In this document: piece by piece, positions 38,786-47,936 of the stretch | How the letters are laid out: every line of letters begins with the position of its first letter | How positions within the stretch are numbered: position 1 is the stretch's first letter | Assembly: GCA_902494625.1 (NCBI GenBank) | Contig: CABUUB010000006.1 | Location: 1 to 51,728 of the forward strand | Length of the DNA stretch: 51,728 nt | Direction: 5' to 3' | DNA from: an uncultured Collinsella sp. | GTDB taxonomy: Bacteria; Actinomycetota; Coriobacteriia; Coriobacteriales; Coriobacteriaceae | The notes under the pieces: model-generated | Told to the model about the DNA's origin: nothing | Database searches by the model: none | The model's input: the letters and a program-made list of their open reading frames with translations, nothing else | Position numbers and translations under genes: made by a program

Positions 38786-41098
38786 CTACGCCGACGCGCT
38801 GTCGCGAGCCGCCTGGCATGTAGGAGTCTGACGCAGCGTAAGCGGCTTGTCCCCCGCCTCGGCCGACGTGGTCAGCGTATACGTGATCGTCGTCGTCTCG
38901 CCAGCATGCAGGTCAACGGTACCCGAATAGAAGGGGATTCCATGCCACGTAGCGGCGCCAAGACCAAACTGGGTGCCCTCAACCGTAAGGTCACTGATGT
39001 TGCCGCCCGTCGGGGCAAACAGTGAGACATTCAGACGCTCGTCGTCGCGCGCGGCATCGGGCGCGCTCGCCGCGACGTAGTCGGGCAGCTTGCCCGCCTC
39101 CTCCTGCGTCATGATGTTCGTCAGGGTAACGGTGATGCGATACGAGCACGTGCCGTCACCGTTCTTGATGCCCTGGCCAATCTGCGTATCGGCGTTCAGA
39201 TACCAGTCGAGCTTGGAGAAGCTCAGGTTGTTAAAGTAAACGCCGGCAACGGGATCGGCACTCGGATCATCCGGATCGGGCAGCGAAGCGTCAATGCCCG
39301 TCTCTTTGATGGCATTCTGTTCATCATCGTTTCTCATCCACGCGATCAGGCGGCCCTCTTCGGCACCGCGCTCAACGGCGCTGACAAGCTTCGCAACATC
39401 GACATCGCCGATACCGCCAAGGATCTTGTCGAAGGCAGCGCTGGCGACGGATGCAAAGATGCCGTCCGACTCCTCGACCGGATAGTTCCAGTACACATCG
39501 TGCATGAGGACCTTTGCGGCGTTGGTGCCGTCGACAACCGTTCCGTCGGGCAGTGACACGTTACCGACCAGGCCCAGCAGATACTGCAGGAACACCGGGT
39601 CGATACCGATGACGCCATCAACGTCCTGTCCATATTGGGACTTCCACAGCGCGGCGACACGCTGCGAGTTGCGAGGCCAATCAGGCGAATAGGTATTGCC
39701 CGAGTTGTACAGGTTACTGTGGTTGCCGAACAGCGCCTCATCCTCTTCGTCGACGCTCTCGACTGCCTCATCCTCACTGAGTCCAATGCGGGGAACAAAC
39801 TCGCCAATCGACATCTGGCCGTCAGTGACCGAAATCAGGCCCTGCGAACCGCCAAAGCCGCCGCAAGCACGAATCTCGACGTTGTTCATGGCGTACATAA
39901 GGTAGTTGCGCGTCTGGCCGTTGGCGCCGAGCATCTGGGGAAGGACGGGGGCGACCTTCTCCGCCGCGTCAACCGCACCGTTGAGGGTGGCAAAGCCGTC
40001 CTTGGCCTTATCGACCAGCTCGGTCACCTGGGAAATATGAGTATCGCCAATGCCCTGGACCTTCTCGTTGGCGCTCTTGAACACCTTCGAGCTATCGGAA
40101 AGCGAATCGGCGACCGCCTGTAGCGCGGACACGTTAATCATGCCGTCCTGGAACAGCTTGCCGGGCGTGGCCTGCGAGAGGTTATCGGCCATGGGAACCA
40201 GCGCGTTGCTCGAGACATCGGACAGGGCATCAATCATGGTGCGGGCTGCGTTGATGTCACTGCCATACACCGGGATAAACGAAGCCGCCGTCCACAGCGG
40301 GCTCGAGGTCTCCGCCTTCATGCTGTCGCAGAGCTCATCAATCTTCTTCGCGTCGTCAGGCAGCGTCGAAAAATCGCCCGACGTGACCTTGTCCTTAAGG
40401 CCACCGACGATCTCGACAGCCTCCTTCGCTTCACTCTTTACGGTCTTTGCCGAGTTAAGCAGCATAAAACCGCTTGCGCCAAGCGCAACGAGAAGCACCG
40501 CGACTACAGCGGCAATAATGGCGCCGGTGTGACGCTTTTTGTGCTCGCCCTTGCGATGGCGATGACGGACCAGACCGTCAGAGGTCGAACTCGACGAAGC
40601 GTCGCTACCGTAGTTCAAGCCAAAATCGTAATAATCTTCCTTGGAACCCGAGCCCGCAAACTCGGCACCGCTATCATCCAAGCGGGCGAACGTGCCAGTC
40701 TCGGAGGCGCCGGTGTAAATCGTGCCAAGGTTACCCGTAAGCCCCGCGCCACCGGCAGAGGGAGTATTGTTGGCGGCCTTGTCGGCATTAACGTTGCCGG
40801 CGGCATTCGCGGCGTTGGCAGCACCTGCGTTGTTCGCGGGTACCGAAGGAGCCCCGCTCGGCTGCGACGTGGAGGTTGCACCGCCCGCAAAGACATTCCC
40901 TCTTGCACGGCCGGTCTTTTTTGCCTTTTGAGACTGCTCGTACAGAGCGGTAAACATCGCCGTCTCGCCCGGGGACACGCGCTTACCGGAACCGCCCTGT
41001 CCAGCGCCGCCCGGCGTGCCGGCCTTACCAGCCCCGTTCGGACGCGGCGGAACTGCAGGGCGGCCGCTATCGCTGCCCTTAAAGTGATTACCAGCCAT
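38786..41098 (-). CDS. DUF4012 envelope protein
   Basis: 770 residues from ATG at 41098 (GAGGA 7 nt upstream). The first ~180 are low-complexity, rich in G, P, N and A, and end in a basic patch (R-H-R-H-R-K-G-E-H-K-K-R-H). One membrane helix follows (residues ~195-215, A-I-I-A-A-V-V-A-V-L-L-V-A-L). The outer part contains the DUF4012 block Y-L-M-Y-A-M-N-N-V-E-I-R-A-C-G-G-F-G-G-S. Family members are cell-surface proteins of unknown function in actinobacteria. A cytoplasmic tail of this length is unusual. Confidence 0.85.
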   Translation of the reverse strand: MAGNHFKGSDSGRPAVPPRPNGAGKAGTPGGAGQGGSGKRVSPGETAMFTALYEQSQKAKKTGRARGNVFAGGATSTSQPSGAPSVPANNAGAANAANAAGNVNADKAANNTPSAGGAGLTGNLGTIYTGASETGTFARLDDSGAEFAGSGSKEDYYDFGLNYGSDASSSSTSDGLVRHRHRKGEHKKRHTGAIIAAVVAVLLVALGASGFMLLNSAKTVKSEAKEAVEIVGGLKDKVTSGDFSTLPDDAKKIDELCDSMKAETSSPLWTAASFIPVYGSDINAARTMIDALSDVSSNALVPMADNLSQATPGKLFQDGMINVSALQAVADSLSDSSKVFKSANEKVQGIGDTHISQVTELVDKAKDGFATLNGAVDAAEKVAPVLPQMLGANGQTRNYLMYAMNNVEIRACGGFGGSQGLISVTDGQMSIGEFVPRIGLSEDEAVESVDEEDEALFGNHSNLYNSGNTYSPDWPRNSQRVAALWKSQYGQDVDGVIGIDPVFLQYLLGLVGNVSLPDGTVVDGTNAAKVLMHDVYWNYPVEESDGIFASVASAAFDKILGGIGDVDVAKLVSAVERGAEEGRLIAWMRNDDEQNAIKETGIDASLPDPDDPSADPVAGVYFNNLSFSKLDWYLNADTQIGQGIKNGDGTCSYRITVTLTNIMTQEEAGKLPDYVAASAPDAARDDERLNVSLFAPTGGNISDLTVEGTQFGLGAATWHGIPFYSGTVDLHAGETTTITYTLTTSAEAGDKPLTLRQTPTCQAARDSASA

Positions 41099-41247
41099 AA
41101 AGAAATCCTCGCAATTGAGTCGCAATGAAAAAGTCCATAACGTTACTATTTTATGGCATTTTGAGCATCGACAGCTAAACTCCAGACACGAACATCAATT
41201 GGCGAAAATGCGGCACAACACCTTTTCTGCCTTGGCGGCGGCGCCAG

Positions 41248-42270
41248 CTACACCGTGAGGAACATCATCACGATGATCATGACAAAGCCGATAAGGTCGG
41301 TCGGCAAAAACACCGTCCCCAGCATAACGGCGCTGGTGATGGTCGCCGAAACCGGCTCCACAGTTCCGATGAGGCTCGCGCGCACCGAGCCGATGTCCTT
41401 AACGCCCTGCATATAGAGCATGTAAGCAAAAAACGAGCCGATAACCACGAACACCGCGAGCGCCTCGACGCCGGCAGCGTCGAGTGCCGGCATATGCGCC
41501 CAGGGCTGCACGAAGACACATGAGATCACGCCCGCCGTGAGCATTGCCGAGCCCGTGACGATGGGGCTGCCGTATTCGGGCAGGATCTTGGCGGGAATCA
41601 CCGCCATACACGCGGCGCTGACCGCACACATAAGACCTGCTGCCAGGCCAAGCGGCGAGATATTCAGGCTGGTGGGGTCGCCGCCGGTGGCGATTAAAAA
41701 GGTTCCACCCAGAGCTAGGCCAATGCCGATGACTTCGCGAGTACGTGGCATGCGGCGATCGATCACGCAGGTGTAGCCCATGATGATAACGAGCTGCAGG
41801 CACTGGAGCACCGTCGCGGTTCCGGCGTTCGTCAGGCGCACGGCCGAAAGATAGCAAAACTGGTTGAACAGCAGGCCAAAGGCGGTAAAGAGCAGCAGCT
41901 GCTTGCGATCGGCGGGCGTGGTCCAGAGCTTAATCAGGCGCTCGCGGTCGCGCGTAACAACCACGGCCATAAAGAGTAGACCGGCGAGAATCTGACGCAC
42001 GCTCATAAGCCACAAGGTATCGACGTGGTAGGTATCGAACAGAAAACTCGCGCTGGTGCCCGAGAAGCCCCAAAACGAACCGCCCACCAGCGTAGCCAAG
42101 ACGCCCGTGATCATCTTGCGCGTCGAAGCGCTGTTCAGGCGGTCGCGCCATGCGCGACGGGTGCTGCGGCTGAGCTCGTCGGTGCCCTCGGGCACATCAA
42201 TGTTCGATATATCGGTCATCGGCACCGAAGCCCCTGCGCCTTCGACCTGCTCGACACGCTCTTTGCTCAT
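41248..42270 (-). CDS. EamA/DMT family transporter
   Basis: 340 residues. A soluble N-terminal segment of about 50 residues is followed by ten predicted membrane helices in two EamA repeats (G-G-S-F-W-G-F-S-G-T-S-A and later L-I-G-T-V-E-P-V-S-A-T). The first repeat includes the usual A-G-T-A-T-V-L-Q helix cap. These proteins move amino acids or metabolites, usually outward; no substrate can be set. It has no operon partner, and the 288-bp gap upstream (42271-42558) holds only the tRNA-Val promoter. Confidence 0.88.
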   Translation of the reverse strand: MSKERVEQVEGAGASVPMTDISNIDVPEGTDELSRSTRRAWRDRLNSASTRKMITGVLATLVGGSFWGFSGTSASFLFDTYHVDTLWLMSVRQILAGLLFMAVVVTRDRERLIKLWTTPADRKQLLLFTAFGLLFNQFCYLSAVRLTNAGTATVLQCLQLVIIMGYTCVIDRRMPRTREVIGIGLALGGTFLIATGGDPTSLNISPLGLAAGLMCAVSAACMAVIPAKILPEYGSPIVTGSAMLTAGVISCVFVQPWAHMPALDAAGVEALAVFVVIGSFFAYMLYMQGVKDIGSVRASLIGTVEPVSATITSAVMLGTVFLPTDLIGFVMIIVMMFLTV

Positions 42271-42500
42271 TCCACTCCCCCGAAACAGCCTGGAACAATT
42301 CGGCTTACCTTACCACGGCGAAGTCACCAGCTGGAGGCTTGTCCGCTTATCGGTAGGACAATTCCGCAGGCGTCTTTCCATAGCTCGATACCGCAATGGC
42401 CTTGCATTATGCGACAGCCAAATCGCGGCAGCAGGCTCTTTTGAAATGGATACGACAAAGCTCCCGAATTCCACAATGTAAGCGATTTTTAAAAATGTTC

Positions 42501-42529
42501 TTGCCACCGAGTTCAGGCTCCGTTATATT
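42501..42529 (+). promoter_or_regulatory. Promoter of tRNA-Val
   Basis: TTGCCA (42501-42506), 17-nt spacer, TATATT (42524-42529), about 30 nt before the tRNA. The rest of 42271-42500 shows no gene I support. Confidence 0.75.
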
Positions 42530-42558
42530 ATCCCTTGCGCACTTGCGCACCCTTGATC

Positions 42559-42633
42559 GGGCGTTTAGCTCAGGGGGAGAGCGCTTCCCTGACACGGAAG
42601 AGGTCAGAAGTTCAAATCTTCTAACGCCCACCA
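42559..42633 (+). tRNA. tRNA-Val (anticodon GAC)
   Basis: 75-nt cloverleaf. GGGCGTT/AACGCCC acceptor, anticodon arm CTTCC-CTGACAC-GGAAG, T loop TTCAAAT, encoded CCA. It decodes GUC/GUU. Confidence 0.95.
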
Positions 42634-42641
42634 AATGTTCG

Positions 42642-42678
42642 CAGCTCAGAGGCTATGTCCTCTGGGCTGTTTTGTTTT
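42642..42678 (+). terminator. Rho-independent terminator after tRNA-Val
   Basis: An 11-bp stem CAGCTCAGAGG/CCTCTGGGCTG followed by TTTTGTTTT. Confidence 0.85.
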
Positions 42679-42968
42679 ATGTCGCCAAATCAGCTGGCAA
42701 CTCCAACCGTCATCGCAACGTAACATCAATTCACCTGACGAATGGCTGCCAAACAAATTCAATACCCCAATATCAACAATAGCTAGGCACAAAACTGCGC
42801 CGCAAGCTGCTCCAACCGCCCAACTGGCCAAAAGCCGACCATCTACTTGCCGATCTATCCATCGGCATAACCAATCAGTCCGCACCGCAACTTCTCGGCA
42901 AAACGCCGCGATGTCTGCGCCCTGCGGTATCCTTGAGCCACTTGCACCCGCAGCACCAAGGAGCCGCC
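42679..42968. other. Gap with no supported gene
   Basis: About 290 bp between the tRNA terminator and the DUF5710 gene. A minus-strand frame (42646-42885) with one hydrophobic stretch is open but would start at GTG and run into the tRNA terminator. I see no clear promoter, repeat or RNA here. Confidence 0.4.
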
Positions 42969-43655
42969 ATGCGCACCGAGCTCGATGTCCCCTTTTCGCA
43001 CAAAGAAGAAGCCAAGGCGCTGGGCGCCAAATGGGACCGGACCAAGAAGATCTGGTATGTACCCAGCGGCGTCAACCCCGAGCCCTTTGCCGAGTGGCTG
43101 CCCGGTGTTGACCGATCCGACCCCTCGGCGCCGTATATATATCTAGTACTGGGCAAGCGCGAGTGCTGGAAGTGTCACAAAGAGACCTCGGTCGCGGCCT
43201 TCGGCATTCCCTATCAAGCCGATAACGACGAGAGCATCGTCATCGCACGCGCGCCCAACGAAGCCGGGCACATTGCCATCGACACGGCCAACGCCAACGC
43301 ACTCGCCATCGTGCCCGCTCTTGGCTGCGTGCCGGGCGAGATCCGCGACTACCTTCATAAGCGCTGCGGCTACAAGCCCGTAGGTACGCGAGCCTCCAAA
43401 GCCCCGTCGCTCGGCAACACGTGCACCAGTTGCAACGCGCTGCAAGGCAGCCGCTATCTGTTCGAGGAGCCCTCGTCCCCGTTTGCCCTCACTGCCATCA
43501 ACAAGCTGCCGGCACTGGAGTTTATGCGCGTCGAAGTTGCCGGCGTCTTTGGCGTCCCGGCCACGCGTACCGACTTTGACCAGGCGCTCTTTACCTGGGC
43601 ACGCGACCATCACGCCGAGTTCCACAGGCAACTCGGTGAGGGGGTTTATTTGTAG
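42969..43655 (+). CDS. DUF5710 domain protein with zinc-binding cysteines
   Basis: 228 residues from ATG at 42969 (AAGGAG upstream; 42933 lacks an RBS). The N-terminal ~45 residues are a DUF5710 domain: L-D-V-P-F-S-H-K-E-E-A-K-A-L-G-A-K-W-D, then I-W-Y-V-P. The rest has cysteine pairs C-W-K-C-H-K-E and C-T-S-C, likely one zinc site. DUF5710 occurs next to replication and topoisomerase-type domains, but its role is unknown. The gene is convergent with the small zinc-ribbon gene downstream. Confidence 0.8.
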   Translation: MRTELDVPFSHKEEAKALGAKWDRTKKIWYVPSGVNPEPFAEWLPGVDRSDPSAPYIYLVLGKRECWKCHKETSVAAFGIPYQADNDESIVIARAPNEAGHIAIDTANANALAIVPALGCVPGEIRDYLHKRCGYKPVGTRASKAPSLGNTCTSCNALQGSRYLFEEPSSPFALTAINKLPALEFMRVEVAGVFGVPATRTDFDQALFTWARDHHAEFHRQLGEGVYL

Positions 43656-43692
43656 AGGCAAAAGACACTCACAGCCAACTCCTCCGCATCAC

Positions 43693-43977
43693 CTATCCCT
43701 CGTCGCCGGCGTCGTACACGATATCGAAGCCACAAACAGGGCATTTCTCCGGATACACCGGCATATGAACGCCTGTCTGTTTTCTCACTTCGTCGCTGAG
43801 TCTGTCACGCGCATCGATGAACCGAATGTCGAGACACGGTATTTGCGAGCCGCAGCAAGGGCAGGTGACGACAAACGACCCGCAATCAACCTCTACGCTC
43901 GGAAACATATTGTTGTCTATAAGGGCACACGGCAGTTTTCCGTACTTCCCCATCGCAATATCGCCTCGCCAGCTCAT
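43693..43977 (-). CDS. Small zinc-ribbon protein
   Basis: 94 residues from ATG at 43977 (GGGGAG upstream; the frame continues to 44049 without RBS). Two CxxC pairs are visible: C-P-C-C-G-S and C-P-V-C-G-F, spaced 48 residues, fitting a zinc-ribbon. Between them is an acidic helical segment. The function is unknown. It is near the HNH gene, in the same strand, with about 120 bp between. Confidence 0.7.
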   Translation of the reverse strand: MSWRGDIAMGKYGKLPCALIDNNMFPSVEVDCGSFVVTCPCCGSQIPCLDIRFIDARDRLSDEVRKQTGVHMPVYPEKCPVCGFDIVYDAGDEG

Positions 43978-44099
43978 ACACGCTCCCCTCTCGCTATACA
44001 AAACAGGAAGAGCATGCACCGGCAGGCGTGCGCGAGATTGCATCGCCACGCGATCCGATCAAACAACACGATCGTCAAAGAATGCCAAAGCCAAATACG

Positions 44100-45182
44100 C
44101 TAATACGGCAGAAGCCCCGCCTTTTCACGCTTCTTTTCCGAGCGATCGAACTCAATGCGATGGGCCTCAAGAAACACCGTATTGGGTCGCCACTGACGCT
44201 CATTCGGCTGCCTTAGCGTCGCACCCGCAAAGGAAACGTAGTCGGTCTTATCCAGCAGGTACGATCCGCACAGCCGATATTCGCCGCAAACAGGCTCAAA
44301 CGAAATCAGGTGAGCATCAAATAGGGAATGAAGATCGCGCCGAAGCAGAATGCCGTTGCTGGCAACCTGCGATTTGGGTCCCGAGTAATTCTCGATATGT
44401 GCAGCCTCCAGAGCTTCGCTGACGCCGCAGTCCGACACCGCGCAACGGCCATCATAGGCGGCAACGAGCTGCTTGCGGAACCATTGCTGCCCCAATCGCT
44501 CGCGCCTTAACGCATAGCGGACCTTTTCGTCGTCGGTCGTACCCTGTCCGGCAAACTCAATATCGACGGGCATGTGCTTCAGATAACTCATGTCGGGCGC
44601 AAAACGAGGGTCCGGTCCGCCTTTATGAACAGGACCGTGCAGAACAAACCATCCGTTTTCGGGCTCGAACCGTTCAACAAATGCAAGGCCGAGCACCTTG
44701 TAGCCCACCTCGGTTGCAAATATGACTCCGACTGGAACGCCACATTCCATGCAGTTGAGCATTTTACGGTTGTAATTCTGGTCTCGAAAACCAACGGTAC
44801 CCGGCGCTTGAACCGAGTACTTAATGACCCACGTACCATCGTCCAAATAGAGCGGAGGCACATCGGTGTAGAAGCTCTTTTTAGAGTTATGGACCGAAAG
44901 CGCAAAGATCTTATTGGGATCTTGCTTCACCCGATCCTGGCCCGGCCAGAAGATCCCTGAATCCCGCGTTACGGGAAAGAAGTCCGAGCCAATTCTCAAA
45001 CGGTACTGATACTGAGGGCTATCTTCCTTGGTGTGGTGCGGAAGGCTGGTCCAAACGCCGCCGCGCTGCTCCTCACCCAGAAACCACTCCCATGCCTCAA
45101 CGTATTCGGAAGGCACGAGACTGCAGGCGCGGTCATAGCTTGGTCCATCCATCAACGGAACAGCAAGGTCAATGTCGTTCAT
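44100..45182 (-). CDS. HNH endonuclease with an uncharacterised N-terminal domain
   Basis: 360 residues from ATG at 45182 (GTG at 45191 is possible). The C-terminal part is an HNH_2-like nuclease: G-R-C-A-V-S-D-C-G-V-S-E-A-L-E-A-A-H-I and then N-G-I-L-L-R-R-D-L-H-S-L-F-D. The N-terminal ~220 residues do not match a domain I know. HNH proteins of this type act in phage restriction, but no methylase is beside it, so a modification-dependent or solitary nuclease is possible. It is an accessory gene in a low-density region. Confidence 0.82.
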   Translation of the reverse strand: MNDIDLAVPLMDGPSYDRACSLVPSEYVEAWEWFLGEEQRGGVWTSLPHHTKEDSPQYQYRLRIGSDFFPVTRDSGIFWPGQDRVKQDPNKIFALSVHNSKKSFYTDVPPLYLDDGTWVIKYSVQAPGTVGFRDQNYNRKMLNCMECGVPVGVIFATEVGYKVLGLAFVERFEPENGWFVLHGPVHKGGPDPRFAPDMSYLKHMPVDIEFAGQGTTDDEKVRYALRRERLGQQWFRKQLVAAYDGRCAVSDCGVSEALEAAHIENYSGPKSQVASNGILLRRDLHSLFDAHLISFEPVCGEYRLCGSYLLDKTDYVSFAGATLRQPNERQWRPNTVFLEAHRIEFDRSEKKREKAGLLPY

Positions 45183-45334
45183 CGCCAGCACCTACAACCA
45201 TACGAACGCGAGTCATGTCCCTCAATAATATGGCCGAGAGTCAATTATTACGAGATCTCATTCCGCGATCGGCACATCGTTGATGCTCTCGGTTTGCCGC
45301 TGGCGCGCTTGTACCCCGCTACCCCACTTCCCTG

Positions 45335-45340
45335 TATACT
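45335..45340 (+). promoter_or_regulatory. Possible -10 of the 163-residue gene
   Basis: TATACT about 60 bp before the start codon. TTGTAC lies 20 nt upstream, which is too far for a good -35. Confidence 0.35.
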
Positions 45341-45397
45341 GATGTAGCACGTGTTTCATCCGGGCTTGTTGGGCCTGGTCGTTCATGGGAGGGTCTT

Positions 45398-45889
45398 ATG
45401 GCTGCCTCGAATCCGCCTAAGGGGAGCGTTTCTTCTTCGTCCATCAAGCCGGTTACGCGCAAGGCCGTGCGTTGCCAGCGCGAGGTCGCTTGGCTTGTCA
45501 CGCAGGCGGCGGGCAGGCTTGTGGCGACCACTCAGGACGTCAATGCGCCTACGCCGAGCTTTGTGTTAGCGGCGGCGCTGGATTTTGTGCGCCAATTGGA
45601 GCTTGCCGCGCAGGATGCCAACGGCCACCTCGACTACCAGAACGTTATGGCGCCCGACCTGCAAACGTTCTGTCACATGGCCAAGTTGCCTGCCGCGCCC
45701 AATGCGCTTTCGGACGCAGGCTACATGTTTACGCTCTCGGGCGCGGACCTTATCCGCGACATCTATGCATACTGCAGCGAGCTCACCGAGCGCCACGTCT
45801 TTGACGCGGCAGAAGTCAAACCGGGATATGTCATCAAGCTGGTTCTTAGGCTGTTCTTGATGGACGGGTTCGGGGCCATGCCGGCGTAA
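45398..45889 (+). CDS. Uncharacterised 163-residue protein
   Basis: I do not recognise a family. GGGAGG lies 5 nt upstream of ATG. A Ser/Pro-rich N terminus of about 20 residues leads to a helical core (L-V-T-Q-A-A-G-R-L-V and F-V-L-A-A-A-L-D-F-V), with no signal peptide or membrane segment. It ends K-L-V-L-R-L-F-L-M-D-G-F-G. It is divergent from the HNH gene and convergent with the AlbA_2 gene. Confidence 0.72.
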   Translation: MAASNPPKGSVSSSSIKPVTRKAVRCQREVAWLVTQAAGRLVATTQDVNAPTPSFVLAAALDFVRQLELAAQDANGHLDYQNVMAPDLQTFCHMAKLPAAPNALSDAGYMFTLSGADLIRDIYAYCSELTERHVFDAAEVKPGYVIKLVLRLFLMDGFGAMPA

Positions 45890-45989
45890 GCCGAGTCTTT
45901 AGCATCACCGTCGACTGAGCAACAACCGCTTTATCTTAGTGGGCGCCAATTGAGGGTCGATTATTAGTTCGCCTCGTCCACTAACGCAT

Positions 45990-47456
45990 TTATTCCACGC
46001 GCTCTGACAGTCGATACTTGCGGTTGCGGCTCGTCGCCGGCGCCGTGGGCTCAAGCTCGCCTTGAGCAATGAGCGCGTTGACGCGCGACCTAACCTGGGA
46101 AATTGTGAGCCCTGTGTGCTCTGCCAGCTCGCGCGTCCCCAGCTCGCCGTAGTGTTTGAGTGCCGTCACAATTAAGCCCCCGCCATGATCGACCGGCTCG
46201 ATCTTTGAACGGTAAAGTACGACCTTGAACCGATCGAATCCCGGGCAGAACAGGGGATCGGCCAGACCATGCGCGCGCATGGCATCGATCATCATCGGGA
46301 TGCCCGAGCCATTGCCCTCAGCCGGCGAACCTGCGCCATCCGGCAGCGGGACAATCGACATGAGCTTCACAAGCGTCGCGTTACGGCATCGGGAGCTGCC
46401 GTCAAACAAGTTCTCGCGAGTCTTTCCCCCGTAAAGGCCGCCAGGATTCGTCACCTCGACACGATCGTCAAAGACGTCGACGGCGATCGATTGTCCACAG
46501 AACCGATCCCCGTATTCTCGATGGATTACGGCGTTGGCGATTGCCTCGCGCAGAACCTCCTCGGGAATCTCCAGCGAGTCGATACGCGAGATGCCTTGGA
46601 CGGTCGAGATGCGACGCAGGTTTTTGGCGACAGCTGCGACGGCATCCGAGATCATCTCGCCCAACGTTCCCTCACAGATTGCGCGGTCCATGAACCTCAG
46701 CGACCCCGCCATGCCCTTCTGAGTTCCCGCATGGACAGCCACGTCAATGAAGAGCTTGGGATAGAACTGCTGAGGGTAAACGCCCGCGGCAAGGAGGCCG
46801 GCCTTGGTAACATTGCCCTGGAAGTCGAGGAAATTCAGACGCTCCATCTTTGTCTTCTTGTCCGCCGCACCGCGCATCGCTCGAGGCGTCAACGAATAGG
46901 CACGCTCTATCGTGCGGTCGACCAGCGTCTCGTCGAGATCGCCCACACTCGTGCCGGGCACCGCATCGCGATCGCTAGGACTCGTCCGTTCATATGACGA
47001 CAGTGCCAAAACCTCGGTCGACGAAAGCGGGACATCTTTGTCATCGATGCGTTTGTAGCTGCCACCTTGAGCGCCCCGCTCTATGACATAGCAGGGCTTG
47101 CTCGACGGATCGAGCTCCTCAATCGTAATGACGAGAACGATGACGCCCTGAAGCTCCACTCGCTCGATCGTGTATTTGGGCGGATTGGCCAGCTTTCCTC
47201 GACCGCCCGCATCACCCATGCCTGACACAAATTGGTTGAGCACTTTCTCGGTCTCGAAGTTCTCAACCGGGACAAAACCTGCGCGCTCACTCACTCCGAG
47301 CACGATGATTCCGCCGGCAGTGTTCGCGAATGCGCTCACCGTTTCCCACACGTCGCGGGAAAGCGTCGTGGCGCTCTCCTTCACTTCGACGTTAAGATCA
47401 TCCGAGCCCATACGCCTTAAAGACTCAAGCAGACCGGTCAGCTCGTTTTCGTTCAT
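45990..47456 (-). CDS. AlbA_2/Schlafen-type ATP-binding regulator
   Basis: 488 residues. The N-terminal ~130 residues are an AlbA_2 (Schlafen AAA_4) domain with A-F-A-N-T-A-G-G-I-I-V-L-G-V. The centre has an ATPase-like block (E-A-I-A-N-A-V-I-H-R-E-Y, then G-G-L-Y-G-G-K-T-R) of the kind seen in this family. The C-terminal ~65 residues form a winged helix (G-E-L-G-T-R-E-L-A-E-H-T-G-L-T-I-S-Q-V-R). The start 47456 has AAAGGA 7 nt upstream. Family members act as transcription regulators or defence sensors. Two palindromic copies upstream could be its own binding sites. Confidence 0.85.
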   Translation of the reverse strand: MNENELTGLLESLRRMGSDDLNVEVKESATTLSRDVWETVSAFANTAGGIIVLGVSERAGFVPVENFETEKVLNQFVSGMGDAGGRGKLANPPKYTIERVELQGVIVLVITIEELDPSSKPCYVIERGAQGGSYKRIDDKDVPLSSTEVLALSSYERTSPSDRDAVPGTSVGDLDETLVDRTIERAYSLTPRAMRGAADKKTKMERLNFLDFQGNVTKAGLLAAGVYPQQFYPKLFIDVAVHAGTQKGMAGSLRFMDRAICEGTLGEMISDAVAAVAKNLRRISTVQGISRIDSLEIPEEVLREAIANAVIHREYGDRFCGQSIAVDVFDDRVEVTNPGGLYGGKTRENLFDGSSRCRNATLVKLMSIVPLPDGAGSPAEGNGSGIPMMIDAMRAHGLADPLFCPGFDRFKVVLYRSKIEPVDHGGGLIVTALKHYGELGTRELAEHTGLTISQVRSRVNALIAQGELEPTAPATSRNRKYRLSERVE

Positions 47457-47518
47457 CTGCACGTCCTTTCGCTCGGTCCTGCGGAGAATGCCGCGGATAG
47501 ATTTCCCTCGTCTCTCAG

Positions 47519-47740
47519 TTATCTCTCATCTATCTGTTATCTCTCATATTAGAGATGAGTGAGAGATGAAAGATAAGATGTCTGCCATCTGTTTCATTAA
47601 ACCTGTTTTTGCTGGTAGAACAATCAGTATTGAGACAATACCATGATTGCTTGTCTCTTTGCTGCTCAATTATCTCTCATATTTATCTCTCATCTTTCTG
47701 TTGTCTCTCGTATTAGAGATGAGTGAGAGATGAGAGATAC
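47519..47740. repeat. Two 58-bp palindromic repeats upstream of the AlbA_2 gene
   Basis: Copies 47519-47576 and 47683-47740 differ at five positions. Each contains ATCTCTCATCT...AGATGAGTGAGAGAT, a long inverted repeat, plus an inner TCTCT...AGAGA. The start-to-start spacing is 164 bp. The likely role is operator sites for the divergent or adjacent regulator. Confidence 0.8.
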
Positions 47741-47799
47741 GTGAGCAATGCATGAGGGTGGATTATTGGACGGTTTTTGAGCGTTTGGCGGCCGATTTC

Positions 47800-47857
47800 G
47801 TCCGAAAATCCACGCTCATTCGGCAGGCGTCCGAAAATCCACACTCATCCGGCAGAT
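47800..47857 (+). repeat. Tandem 29-bp repeat
   Basis: Two units of GTCCGAAAATCCAC-G/A-CTCAT-T/C-CGGCAG in direct order (47800 and 47829). A weaker inverted relative (TGAGGGTGGATTATTGGAC) lies at 47752-47772. It sits directly upstream of the M16C promoter. Confidence 0.7.
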
Positions 47858-47884
47858 TGGTCGAGGGCCCCATATGGGTATACT
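47857..47884 (+). promoter_or_regulatory. Promoter of the M16C peptidase gene
   Basis: TTGGTC (47857-47862), a 16-nt spacer and TATACT (47879-47884). The 52-nt leader ends in AAAGGAGA before ATG. Confidence 0.6.
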
Positions 47885-47936
47885 CTCGAGGATTCGACTC
47901 GATTCGCCCCCGCTGGGGCGTCAAAGGAGACTGCAT

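Noticed and set aside
42646..42885. 79-residue minus-strand frame with a hydrophobic stretch
   Set aside because: Starts at GTG and runs into the tRNA-Val terminator; not convincing.
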